Shown here: positions 34,676-44,145 of the stretch, in pieces | Numbering within the stretch: position 1 is the first letter of the stretch | Layout: every line of letters begins with the position of its first letter | Assembly (NCBI RefSeq): GCF_049472135.1 | Contig: NZ_JBMOVV010000001.1 | Coordinates: 310,001-374,000, forward strand | Direction: 5' to 3' | Length of the DNA stretch: 64,000 bases | Source of the DNA: Arcobacter_B sp049472135 | GTDB taxonomy: Bacteria > Campylobacterota > Campylobacteria > Campylobacterales > Arcobacteraceae | Position numbers and translations under genes: made by a program | The notes under the pieces: generated by a model | What the model was told of the DNA's origin: nothing | The model's input: only the letters and a program-made list of their open reading frames with translations | Database searches by the model: none

Positions 34676-36772
34676 ATGAAAATCAAACACTCACTTTTTG
34701 CAATAGCTTATCTAAGCTCATTTGCATATTCAAACGACACAATCACGCTTGATTCTATTTCAGTTACAGCAACAAAAGTTCAAAGAGCTACAAAAGAAGT
34801 GACTCAAAGTATATCAGTTGTTAGTAAAGAAGAAATAGATGATAAAAATATCATCAACATTTCAGATGCAATAAACACAGTTCCAGGGGTAAATGTAGAA
34901 AGCTCAACAAATAGTTCAAGTCCTAGGCTTATCATAAGAGGAGCTGGACTTAAAGCTCGATATGGGGTTAGAGAAATCATGATTATAAAAGATGGGGTTC
35001 CAATGACTGACCCTGATGCTTTTACAAGATTTGATTTTATAGATATGCAAGATGTAAAATCAATAGAGGTTCAAAAAGGACCTGGCTCTATTCAAGCAGC
35101 TAATGCAACCGGAGGAGTAATACAACTTATTACAAAATCTGTTTTTGATGAAGATGAAAATAGATTGAAGTTTGGATTTGGAACTTATGGGGCTAGTCAG
35201 TCAAACTTTAGATATTCAACTGCACTTGATGATAAAAACTACATTTCAGTAAATGCAAGTACAACTAAAAATGATAATAGTTGGAGAGATAACAATGATA
35301 TTGATTCACAACAATTAAGTTTGAAGTATGGATATTTATTTGATGATGACTCTGTATTTGAAAGTGAAGTAGCTTATACTAAATCAAATATGCAATTACC
35401 TGCTTCTATGACCCAAAGTGAGTTTGAAGTGTTTAAACAAACAGGGGAACAAAAAGATACAAGTTCACCTTGGCAAAATAGTGCAAGAAACTCTGAAATA
35501 CTATTTTTAAATGCAAGATATGAGAAAACAGTTGGAGACATCACTTATAAACCAAGAGTTTATTTTAACACATGGGATCATTATCATCCTGTAACTGCAA
35601 TGATAAATGACAGTACTGATAATAATATCTATGGTACTGATTTAGAATTAAACTATAAACATAAACTTTTTTCAAATGATGCTACTTTAGTTGCAGGAAT
35701 TACTGCAAAACAAGATGTAAGTAAGGATTCTAAGAAGTATACATATAAAGATTATACAATTGTTGGAATGGGTAACAATAGTATTTCTAAAACTCTATCT
35801 GAAGAAAAAGGAGATTTAGCAAATGTTGAAGATTCAAAAGCTACTTTATATGGAGTATATTTTCAAGAGAGTTTTAAACCTTCAAATAAAACTTTAGTTG
35901 ATTTATCTATTAGAGTTGATAGAGTAAAGTTTGATGTAGATGGAAATGAAATTTTAGAATATAACTGGAGTGGTTTTGGAGGAGATACTTATAAAACTGG
36001 TGATGGTTTATATTCAATAGATGAAGAGTATACTTTGGTATCTCCAAAAGTTGGTTTTTCATATGCCATAAATGAGATTACCAATTTTTATGCTTCAATT
36101 GCCTCAGCAAATCAAGCTCCAACAGATAATGAACTTAAAACAAATATTGTTGAGAATAAAGGAACACTAAAAAAGACAAAAAGTAGAAACTATGAAATTG
36201 GTTTAAAATCAAGAGCAAATAAATACTCTTATGACTTAGCTATCTATCAAAATGATGTTAAAGATGAAGTTACTGCTGTAAAACAAAATTGGACTACATC
36301 ATATGAAAATGCAGGGGAAACACAAAAAAGAGGTTTAGAGTTTAATACAGCTTATATGTTAAATAAAAATGTAACTTTAGGTGGCTCTTACGCTTATAGT
36401 AACTTCAAATTTAAAGAGTTTAAAGAAGAAGGAACTTACGATAGAAATGGTAACTACTTACCTTATATTCCAAAACACCAATACTCAATGTTTGCAATGT
36501 ATAAAAATCAAGGCTTTAAAACAAGAGTGCAGGTTAGATCATGGGGTAGCTACTATATGGATAATGCAAACTCACAAAAATACGAAGGTTATGATTTTGT
36601 AACTGACTTGATAATTGGATATGAAAAAAGAAATCATAATATACAGTTAAATGTAAATAACCTTTTTGATAAACACTATGCAATGTCAGCACAAAAAGAT
36701 TTAGACGGTGATATTACTTATAAAGCAGCAGCTCCAAGAACTGCAATGCTTACATATACATATAAGTTTTAA
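34676..36772 (+). CDS. TonB-dependent outer-membrane receptor, probably for a metal compound
   Basis: 698 residues: a signal peptide (about 1-18), a TonB box near DSISVTATK, a plug domain (about 30-160, with SPRLIIRGAGL, VREIMIIKDGVPMTDPDAF and QKGPGSIQAANATGGVIQLIT) and a 22-strand barrel ending in aromatic AMLTYTYKF. It imports a ligand across the outer membrane using ExbBD-TonB energy. The gene that follows after 11 nt encodes a polyferredoxin membrane protein, so the ligand is probably a metal that needs reduction (iron or copper); this is inference. Its SD lies in a hairpin. Confidence 0.9.
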   Translation: MKIKHSLFAIAYLSSFAYSNDTITLDSISVTATKVQRATKEVTQSISVVSKEEIDDKNIINISDAINTVPGVNVESSTNSSSPRLIIRGAGLKARYGVREIMIIKDGVPMTDPDAFTRFDFIDMQDVKSIEVQKGPGSIQAANATGGVIQLITKSVFDEDENRLKFGFGTYGASQSNFRYSTALDDKNYISVNASTTKNDNSWRDNNDIDSQQLSLKYGYLFDDDSVFESEVAYTKSNMQLPASMTQSEFEVFKQTGEQKDTSSPWQNSARNSEILFLNARYEKTVGDITYKPRVYFNTWDHYHPVTAMINDSTDNNIYGTDLELNYKHKLFSNDATLVAGITAKQDVSKDSKKYTYKDYTIVGMGNNSISKTLSEEKGDLANVEDSKATLYGVYFQESFKPSNKTLVDLSIRVDRVKFDVDGNEILEYNWSGFGGDTYKTGDGLYSIDEEYTLVSPKVGFSYAINEITNFYASIASANQAPTDNELKTNIVENKGTLKKTKSRNYEIGLKSRANKYSYDLAIYQNDVKDEVTAVKQNWTTSYENAGETQKRGLEFNTAYMLNKNVTLGGSYAYSNFKFKEFKEEGTYDRNGNYLPYIPKHQYSMFAMYKNQGFKTRVQVRSWGSYYMDNANSQKYEGYDFVTDLIIGYEKRNHNIQLNVNNLFDKHYAMSAQKDLDGDITYKAAAPRTAMLTYTYKF

Positions 36773-36783
36773 AGGACTAAAAA

Positions 36784-38208
36784 ATGAAACAGATTATAAA
36801 AAGAAAAGGAAATGATATTTTTTCATTTCCTTTAATAGGCTTTATGTTTAAAAATACAAAATTTTTATTTGTTTTAAAACTTTTAGTTTTTTCATTATTT
36901 ATATATGCAATCTATTTTGGTTTTGCCTATGAAACTAAAAGTGAAAATAGATTTACAACAGGACTATTTTGGAATCTATTTTGGCCTTTTTTTATGGTAG
37001 TTAGTTTAGCTACTTTAGGTAGAGTGTTTTGTGGAGTTTGTCCCCATGGTTTTATAGGAAAATATATTACAAAGATTGGTTTAAATAAAAAAATGCCAAA
37101 GTTTTTAGCTAATCCTTTTATTGGTTTAACTATTTTGTTAGTTGGCTGGTGGTTGGTTTATTATATGTATCCAAGTTTATTTAAAACACCAATTGCAACA
37201 GCTATTATGTTTACTGTTATGACTATAGTTGCAGTACTAGTATTTTATGTATATGAAAATATGTCTTATTGTAAGTATATCTGTCCTATTGGAACTTTGA
37301 CAAAAGTCTTTTCAAAGATTGGCTTTACAAAGTTAGAAACATATAAAGATGGCTGTGCAACTTGTAAAACTTTTGATTGTGCAAGTGCATGTAGCTATAA
37401 CTTAAAACCATTTACTTTTGACAAAAAGAACTCTATGGAAGATTGTACTTTATGTATGGACTGTGCAAGTTCTTGTGAGAATGTGGCTTTTTCTTTAAAA
37501 AAACCATCTTCAAATGTTTTTGGTAAGTTTAAAACAAATAAGGCTGAGGTTTGGGCACTTATACTAATAACAGCAGTTATATCTATCACAATGAGTTTTC
37601 ATCATGCACTTGGAAGAAGTGCAATAGTTGAAGAGTTTTTTTGGGTTAAAACAGCAAGATGTTTTGAAGGTTTTGTAAACTTTGGCTCTATTGATACTAT
37701 AGGTTTGTTTGCTTTATTATATGCTGTGTTAATATCTGTTTTTTTAAGTGTATCTGGAATGTATATAGCTTCAAAAATTATGAAAGTCTCATATGAAAAG
37801 ACTTTTTATACTTTAGCTTATGCTTTTGCTCCTTTATTTATCATAGGTGGTTTATCTCATATAGGAGAGTTTTTCTTTTATTCTTATGCTTCAAATATAG
37901 TAAATGGATTTATTCAAGCATTTGCTTTAGATATGGAGTATATAAAACCCCTTGCTAGTAGAAGAGATGAGTGGGTTCATATATTTAAGATATTTAATCA
38001 TATTGCATATATTTGGGCATTTATTATTATGATAGTAAGGTTAAAACTTATTGATACTAAGACATCACTAAAAGTTTTAGCTTTTCCTTTTGCAAGTGCT
38101 TTGATTGTTTTTTATATGTGTTTGAAGTTTTATACGGGATATGTTTTTCAAACATATGGCGTAAAAAAAGGTGGGCATAATCATACTCATACTACTGTGA
38201 GGAAATAA
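36784..38208 (+). CDS. Polytopic membrane 4Fe-4S protein, NosR/NapH-like, with His-rich tail
   Basis: 474 residues. Five or so membrane helices surround CGVCP (C83, C86) and CKYICP (C163, C167), the duplicated motif of NosR/CcoG-type proteins. Then come two 4Fe-4S sets: C191xxC194x4C199xxxC203 and C221xxC224xxC227xxxC231. A C-terminal half with further helices ends in GGHNHTHTT, a possible metal site. Such proteins pass electrons from the quinol pool or cytoplasm to the periplasmic side. It is 11 nt from the TonB receptor gene and so probably reduces the imported metal or helps maintain a metalloprotein; not proven. Confidence 0.8.
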   Translation: MKQIIKRKGNDIFSFPLIGFMFKNTKFLFVLKLLVFSLFIYAIYFGFAYETKSENRFTTGLFWNLFWPFFMVVSLATLGRVFCGVCPHGFIGKYITKIGLNKKMPKFLANPFIGLTILLVGWWLVYYMYPSLFKTPIATAIMFTVMTIVAVLVFYVYENMSYCKYICPIGTLTKVFSKIGFTKLETYKDGCATCKTFDCASACSYNLKPFTFDKKNSMEDCTLCMDCASSCENVAFSLKKPSSNVFGKFKTNKAEVWALILITAVISITMSFHHALGRSAIVEEFFWVKTARCFEGFVNFGSIDTIGLFALLYAVLISVFLSVSGMYIASKIMKVSYEKTFYTLAYAFAPLFIIGGLSHIGEFFFYSYASNIVNGFIQAFALDMEYIKPLASRRDEWVHIFKIFNHIAYIWAFIIMIVRLKLIDTKTSLKVLAFPFASALIVFYMCLKFYTGYVFQTYGVKKGGHNHTHTTVRK

Positions 38209-38217
38209 ATAAAATGA

Positions 38218-38295
38218 GCCTTCTTAGCTTAAAAGAGTAACTTTAAAAATAATAAAGTTATAATGATGTAAATAGAACAATAACGTTAAGAAGGC
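38218..38295 (+). promoter_or_regulatory. Inverted repeat around the promoter of the 1610-residue gene
   Basis: GCCTTCTTA (38218-38226) and TAAGAAGGC (38287-38295) are perfect 9-bp complements that extend to 11 bp with one G-U pair. The right arm contains the AAGG SD of the TTG start at 38301. A TATAAT box (about 38259-38264) lies between them. Read-through RNA from the upstream operon could fold to hide the SD, while RNA from the internal promoter could not. Confidence 0.4.
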
Positions 38296-38300
38296 ATCTT

Positions 38301-41300
38301 TTGATTAAAAGTAACTATACAGTAGTAGAAAAGATAATTGACAATAGATATTATGAATTGTTTGAAGCTTATGATAAAACAAATAATAAAAATATAATAG
38401 TTAAGACTTTTAAATTAGATACTTTTAATGAAAATATAATTGAGAATATTCACAGAGAATTTTCTTTTCTAAATGATTGTAATCATAAATATATTCTAGA
38501 TGTAGATTTCTTAGATAATAATAGTAAACAAATTGATTTGATTTTTAAATCATTTAAATCAAAAACTCTAAAACAGCTTTTACATAAAGAAAAATTAAAA
38601 TTAGAAACTTTTTTTATCTTAGCAATCAAAATTTGTGAAGCATTAATTTATTTACATAAAAAAGGAATTGTTCATAACTCTTTAAGTCCACAATCAATTT
38701 TAGTTTCAGAAAGTAAAGAAGTTAAGCTTTTAGATTTATTGTTCTCAAACTATGAAAATGAAACTTATGAAACAACTATAGACTCTTTATATATTGCTCC
38801 TGAACAAACTCTTTTAGGCTTAAAAAGTGTAAATAAAAAAGTAGATATATACTCTTTAGGAATAATCTTTTATGAAATGCTTTGTTCTTATATGCCTTTT
38901 GATAAAAATAGCTCTTTAATATCAGATGATATACCTTTTATAAGTGATATTAATAAAGAAGTACCAATATTTTTATCAAAAATAGTATCAAGAATGACAG
39001 TAAAAGATGAGAAAGAAAGATATAGTGATCTTAGTTTTGTTTTAGCTGATTTACATAAGTGTTTCTCTTTAGTTCAAGAAAAAGAAATAGAAGATATTAA
39101 CTTTGATAATTTTGAGAAAGTATTTGATTTTAATAATAAAGAAGAGATTTTTGGAAGAGAAGAAGAGTTTAATCAGTTTAATGCTTACTTTAAAGAATTA
39201 AATCAAAATAACAATACCTTTATAAGTGTATCAGGAAATTCAGGAATAGGTAAATCTACATTAATTAACTATTTTATAAATAAAAATATAGATAAGTTTT
39301 CAAATATTATAAAACTAAAGTTAGATAAATATAAACAAAACTCTTCTTATGAGTTTATCTATGAGGCTTTAAGAAATTTAACAAGACAAATTATTATAAA
39401 AGAAGAGAAAAGCCTAGAAGATTTTAAAGAAAAAGCTTTAGAGGTTTTGGGTGAAAATGCAAAAGTTTTAATTGATGTAATTCCCGAGTTAGAGATTATC
39501 TTAGGAGTTCAACCTGATGTTGACTCTTTAAATGTAAAAGATAGTAAAGCTAGATTTGATTTTTTGTTGTTTAAGTATTTAGATTTATTTACTTTAGATG
39601 AAAAGCCTTTGTGTATTTTCATAGATGATATACAGTGGGCAGATTATGTAACTTTAAAGTGGATAGAAAAAGCTTCAATAAATCTAAAAAACTGCTTTTT
39701 TATTGTATCTTTTAGAAATGAAGAAGTAGATAAAAAAAGTCCTGTTAGTTCAATGCTTGATAAACTTCATTCTTTAGGAATAAAAGTCAATACAATTTTT
39801 CTAAAACCTATGACAAAACAGATTCTTTTAGACTATATTAAAAACAAGACAGATATTAATGAACTAGAAAAAGTATCAGATATAATATTTACTAAAACAG
39901 CTGGAAATATATTTTTTGTAAAAGAGTATTTAAAGCAGTTAAAAAAAGATGAAATTATATACTTTAATACTACAGATTTAAAATGGTATTGCAAAGTAGA
40001 GGAATTAAATAGTTTACCCATAAGTGATAATGTATTTGATGTATTATCAAAAAGAATTGCTTCTTTGCCTAAAAATGTACAAAATATACTTAAAATAGCT
40101 TCATGTATTGGAAATAGTTTTAATAAAAAGATGTTATCTCAACTATTTGATGATACAGCTTCTTTAAAAGAGGCATTAGAAATTGCCATAAAAGAAGACT
40201 GGATAATCCAGAATTTAGAGCAGTTTAAAAGTGATGATAAGTTTTATAGTTTCTCTCATGATAGAATGCAACAAATTGTATACTCTTCAATAAGTAATGA
40301 AGAGTTAAAAAAGATTCATTTTAGTATAGGATATAAACTCTTACAAACTAAGCTGTTGCAAAATATGGATTTAATTAATTGTGTAAATCATTTAAATAAG
40401 GCAATTGAATTTATTGAGGATAAACAAATAGTTGTTTTAATAACTCTAAATTATGAGGCTTCAATATTCTCAAGGTTAAGTGGTGATTTTAAGAGTGCAT
40501 TAGAGTTTGTAAAAATTGCTATGTCATTAATTGGGAAAAATAATAAAGAAGAAATCTCATATCTTGAGATTGTAAAACAAAGAGCTATTTGTGAACAGCT
40601 TTGCCATAATAATAGTGAAGCTATAAAGTTTTTCGAAGAAGCTATTTTATTATGTAATACAAATATACAAAAAGCTAAAGTATATGAACTTCTAATTAAG
40701 TTTTATACAGATTTATCTGAGTTTAAAAAAGCTTATGAGATTGGTTTAAAAATTGCTATTCTTTTTAATGAAAATATACCTGCTTCTTTTAATAAAGTAG
40801 ATTTCATTTATGAGTTTGTAAAGTTAAAAGTCAAACTTAAATCAAAAAGTGAAAATGATATATTAAACCTTCCAATTGTAAAAGATGAAGAAAAAGAGAT
40901 ACTTCTTAAAACACTTTCTTCTCTTTTAAAGGTTGCTTATCAAATTCAGCCTGAACTTTGTGTTTCTTTGTCTGTAAAGCTTATTAATTTATGTTTAAAA
41001 TATGGAATAACAAAAGATTCTGTAATTGGTTTTATGGTTTTTGGAGTTATCTTTCAAGGTGGGATTTTATGTAAACATGAATTAGCTGATGAGTATTCGA
41101 ATCTTTCACATAAAATGATTGATAAGTTTGATAATAAACTTTTAAGTAGTGAAGTGGAGTTTGTATGTGGATATTTTGCTAACTCTTGGACTAATCCTGC
41201 TATTGAAACAGAAAAGAAATGGATGAACTCTTATTTAAATGGACTTGAAATAGGGGATTGGTTTCATAGTTCATGTTCTGCTGTTGCTTTGATACAAAGT

Positions 41301-43133
41301 ATGTTTATAAGAGGAGTATCTTTTAATATAATACTAAATAAAATAGAGTCTTTCAAGCCTATCTTAAAAAGTATAGGTGCTAATGAACACTACAGTATTA
41401 TGGAAAGTATTAAATATAATATTTATGATATTCAAGGGAAAAGGTATTTAAATAAAGAGTTTGATGAAGCAAGCTTTTCAAGTAATTTGGATGACTATGA
41501 ATCAAAACACTTTGCTCACTACTATTTTATAAATAAAATCATAGCTTTATTTTTAAACAATAAATATACACAAACTCTACCTTTTATAAAAAAAGCTGAT
41601 GTTTTTTCAAAAGCTTCTAAAGGTATGCTTCATAATACAGAATATTACTTCTATAAAGCTCTTATATACAAAGAACTTTATAAAGAGGCAAATTTAGTTG
41701 ATAAAATAAGATTTAGGGCTTATATAAAAAGAATTAGAAATAAGTTTAAAAAATGGTCAAAATTAAACTATGAAAACTTTCTTGTAAGATATAAGGTATT
41801 AGAAGCTTCTTTGTATGAAATAAACAATAATTTACAAAGAGCAATTATTTTATATGAAGAAGCAAATGAGACAGCTAAGATATATGGTCAAAATCAACTT
41901 ATTTATATCTCAAACAAGAGTTTATCACAAATTTATAATAAGAACTTTCAAAATAGAGTTTCTTATATGTATGATAAAGAAGCAAAAGAGAGCTTCAATG
42001 CTTGGATAAGTCATAAATCAAGTAAGATTGATGAATCTTCAAATATTGATATTAAGACCTTAATTAATGTAATGCAAGTTATAAGTGAAGAAAAGAATTT
42101 AAAAGAGCTTTTAAAAATTATCATTGAAGAGTTGATGAAAAATGCAGGCGCTCAAAATATAGTGCTTCTTTTAAAACAAAAAGATGAATTGTTAGTTGAA
42201 GCATATAGAAATAGTACAGATAAACAAACAAAGGTTTTAACAAATATTCCTTATATGGATTATATTAATATCACACATACAATTGTAAATTATGTTTTAA
42301 GAACACATGAGTCTATTATTATTGATGATTTATCAGAAAATAAAATCTTTTATGATGAACTTAAAGTCTCAAAGAGAAAAATAAAATCTGTAATGTGTGT
42401 GCCTTTGATGTTACATGGAGAACTAAAAGGTTTAATCTATTTAGAAAACAATATTATTAGTTCTTTGTTTAAAAAAGATAAGTTAGATTTATTTAAACAC
42501 TTAAGTGGGCAAATTGCCATTTCTATTGATAATGCTTTGATTTATAATGAGTTGGAACAAAAAGTAGAAGAGAGAACAAAATCTTTAGATAATAAAAACA
42601 AACAGTTAAAAGAAGCTGTAAAGAAACTAGATTTATTAGCTACCTTAGACTCTTTGACACAATTAAAAAATAGAAGATACTTTGATGAGTATTTATTTAA
42701 AGAGTGTAAGAGAGCCCAAAGAACTAAAGAGTGTTTATCTTTAATTATTGGGGATATAGATTACTTTAAAAACTATAATGACTTTTATGGACATCAACTA
42801 GGAGATGATTGTCTAAAAAAAGTCTCAGATATTTTAAGACAAACAATAAATAGACCTACTGATTTAGTCGCTAGATATGGTGGTGAAGAGTTTGTAATAG
42901 TTTTACCTAATACAAATGAATTAGGAGCAAAGAAAATAGCAAAATTAATACTTGATAATATTTCAAAAGAGCAAATAGTTCATGAAAAATCTGAGGTAAG
43001 TAGTTTTGTAACTATGAGTTTGGGTGTAGCTGTAAGTTGTGATTTAGAGGAAGTAACACCAAAAAATTTAATAAAAAAAGCTGATGATAATCTATATAAA
43101 GCGAAGTCTTTAGGAAGAAATATGTATATCTAA
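38301..43133 (+). CDS. Giant signalling protein: degenerate Ser/Thr kinase, ATPase, repeat region, GAF and GGDEF
   Basis: 1610 residues. A protein-kinase fold (about 5-260) keeps K35, APE (166-168) and DIYSLG, but HRD is HNS (125-127) and DFG is DLL (145-147), so it is probably catalytically dead. An AAA-type NTPase follows with Walker A GNSGIGKST (312-320) and Walker B CIFIDDIQW (437-445). A long helical, TPR-like stretch (about 650-1240) leads to a GAF domain (about 1255-1410), a coiled coil and a GGDEF domain with GGEEF at 1527-1531 and I-site RPTD. The layout matches HstK-type kinases but with a cyclase output. Start is TTG with AAGG upstream. It stands alone. The signal is unknown. Confidence 0.85.
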   Translation: MIKSNYTVVEKIIDNRYYELFEAYDKTNNKNIIVKTFKLDTFNENIIENIHREFSFLNDCNHKYILDVDFLDNNSKQIDLIFKSFKSKTLKQLLHKEKLKLETFFILAIKICEALIYLHKKGIVHNSLSPQSILVSESKEVKLLDLLFSNYENETYETTIDSLYIAPEQTLLGLKSVNKKVDIYSLGIIFYEMLCSYMPFDKNSSLISDDIPFISDINKEVPIFLSKIVSRMTVKDEKERYSDLSFVLADLHKCFSLVQEKEIEDINFDNFEKVFDFNNKEEIFGREEEFNQFNAYFKELNQNNNTFISVSGNSGIGKSTLINYFINKNIDKFSNIIKLKLDKYKQNSSYEFIYEALRNLTRQIIIKEEKSLEDFKEKALEVLGENAKVLIDVIPELEIILGVQPDVDSLNVKDSKARFDFLLFKYLDLFTLDEKPLCIFIDDIQWADYVTLKWIEKASINLKNCFFIVSFRNEEVDKKSPVSSMLDKLHSLGIKVNTIFLKPMTKQILLDYIKNKTDINELEKVSDIIFTKTAGNIFFVKEYLKQLKKDEIIYFNTTDLKWYCKVEELNSLPISDNVFDVLSKRIASLPKNVQNILKIASCIGNSFNKKMLSQLFDDTASLKEALEIAIKEDWIIQNLEQFKSDDKFYSFSHDRMQQIVYSSISNEELKKIHFSIGYKLLQTKLLQNMDLINCVNHLNKAIEFIEDKQIVVLITLNYEASIFSRLSGDFKSALEFVKIAMSLIGKNNKEEISYLEIVKQRAICEQLCHNNSEAIKFFEEAILLCNTNIQKAKVYELLIKFYTDLSEFKKAYEIGLKIAILFNENIPASFNKVDFIYEFVKLKVKLKSKSENDILNLPIVKDEEKEILLKTLSSLLKVAYQIQPELCVSLSVKLINLCLKYGITKDSVIGFMVFGVIFQGGILCKHELADEYSNLSHKMIDKFDNKLLSSEVEFVCGYFANSWTNPAIETEKKWMNSYLNGLEIGDWFHSSCSAVALIQSMFIRGVSFNIILNKIESFKPILKSIGANEHYSIMESIKYNIYDIQGKRYLNKEFDEASFSSNLDDYESKHFAHYYFINKIIALFLNNKYTQTLPFIKKADVFSKASKGMLHNTEYYFYKALIYKELYKEANLVDKIRFRAYIKRIRNKFKKWSKLNYENFLVRYKVLEASLYEINNNLQRAIILYEEANETAKIYGQNQLIYISNKSLSQIYNKNFQNRVSYMYDKEAKESFNAWISHKSSKIDESSNIDIKTLINVMQVISEEKNLKELLKIIIEELMKNAGAQNIVLLLKQKDELLVEAYRNSTDKQTKVLTNIPYMDYINITHTIVNYVLRTHESIIIDDLSENKIFYDELKVSKRKIKSVMCVPLMLHGELKGLIYLENNIISSLFKKDKLDLFKHLSGQIAISIDNALIYNELEQKVEERTKSLDNKNKQLKEAVKKLDLLATLDSLTQLKNRRYFDEYLFKECKRAQRTKECLSLIIGDIDYFKNYNDFYGHQLGDDCLKKVSDILRQTINRPTDLVARYGGEEFVIVLPNTNELGAKKIAKLILDNISKEQIVHEKSEVSSFVTMSLGVAVSCDLEEVTPKNLIKKADDNLYKAKSLGRNMYI

Positions 43134-43138
43134 GAAGT

Positions 43139-43762
43139 TTATCTAAACTTCTCAAATATTTTTTGTTCTAACTCTTGTACTGTATGAATTGCATCTTTTT
43201 CATGATTTGAAAATCCCCAGTTTACTAAAACTGAATCAACACCAGCGTTTGTAGCTGCCATAATATCTTTATGTGAATCTCCAATTAGTTGAGCATTACT
43301 ATTTAATATACTATGCTCATTTAAAATTTTGTGAACCATCTCAGGATGAGGTTTTGGATTTTTAACATCATTAAAACCTAAGATACTTGAAAAGTGTTTT
43401 TCTATTCCTACATGGTCAAGCATTTTTCTTGCAAAATCAGAACTTGCATTTGTAGCAACTGCTAATGTAAAATCATCTTTTAAATCTTCTATTAGTTGAG
43501 TAATTCCATCATAAACTTCTAAATCAAGTAAACAGTGTTCATTATAATACTCTTCAAAAAGTACTACTTGTTCATCTGTAAACTCTTTTGTTCCATAAAA
43601 AAATTCAGCTGAGTTTATATCTGGGTCATTTACTTTTTCTAAAATAAAATTCTTTTCTAATGTTTCTAAACCTAAATTTTGTCTTACATAATTTATTGTA
43701 TTAGTTATGGCATTAGAACTATCAACAAGCGTTCCATCCATATCAAACATGATTAATCTCAT
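43139..43762 (-). CDS. HAD-family hydrolase, phosphoglycolate-phosphatase-like
   Basis: 207 residues with a HAD core: MFDMDGTLVDSS (nucleophile D5, acid D7), AVATNAS (motif II), K in NPKPHPEM (motif III) and IGDSHKDIMAATNAG (motif IV), plus a small cap domain. This is the Gph/PgmB-like branch, which acts on small phosphate esters; the exact substrate is not visible. It is convergent with the giant signalling gene, with only 5 nt between the stops. Confidence 0.88.
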   Translation of the reverse strand: MRLIMFDMDGTLVDSSNAITNTINYVRQNLGLETLEKNFILEKVNDPDINSAEFFYGTKEFTDEQVVLFEEYYNEHCLLDLEVYDGITQLIEDLKDDFTLAVATNASSDFARKMLDHVGIEKHFSSILGFNDVKNPKPHPEMVHKILNEHSILNSNAQLIGDSHKDIMAATNAGVDSVLVNWGFSNHEKDAIHTVQELEQKIFEKFR

Positions 43763-43933
43763 AAATTTATTCCTATAATAATTGTTTAAATTTGATGTAT
43801 TATATGATTATATTCTTAAAAAAAAGATAGTGAAATTCTAAAAAAGTGTTACTTTTCTACAATTAATAAGAAATTTTTAGTTAAAGAGGACAAAAAGTAT
43901 CTTGATTTAACAAATAATTAACACTTGGACTGT

Positions 43934-44073
43934 TATACTTACAAACATATAGGATATTTATATTAAATCCTCCTACTACTAATCATATTTTAATTAGTAT
44001 CCTATTTTAAACTATTGAAATAAATTTGAATAATATAAAAGCTTCACAACTCCCTTTGTGAAGCTTTTTTTTT
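43934..44073 (+). ncRNA. Possible structured small RNA in the 43.8-44.1 kb gap
   Basis: The 383-base gap holds no ORF. A TATACT -10-like box (43934-43939) is followed by TAGGATA (43950-43956), which pairs with TATCCTA (43998-44004) and encloses a small hairpin (CTAAT/ATTAG). A strong terminator at 44037-44073 follows. The predicted RNA is about 130 nt. The gene downstream starts 70 nt beyond the terminator. It could also be a leader whose terminator is regulated. No known RNA family is recognised. Confidence 0.35.
44037..44073 (+). terminator. Strong intrinsic terminator not attached to a coding gene
   Basis: AAAAGCTTCACAA (44037-44049) and TTGTGAAGCTTTT (44056-44068) form a 13-bp stem with a 6-nt loop, continued by T residues to 44073. 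No plus-strand CDS ends nearby; the nearest upstream plus-strand gene stops at 43133, with a minus-strand gene between. Confidence 0.9.
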
Positions 44074-44145
44074 GCCCTAATTTTAGCAATTAAAAGAGAA
44101 ATTTATTATTAAGTCAATATAATAACTGCTTTGGAGTTAGATTAT

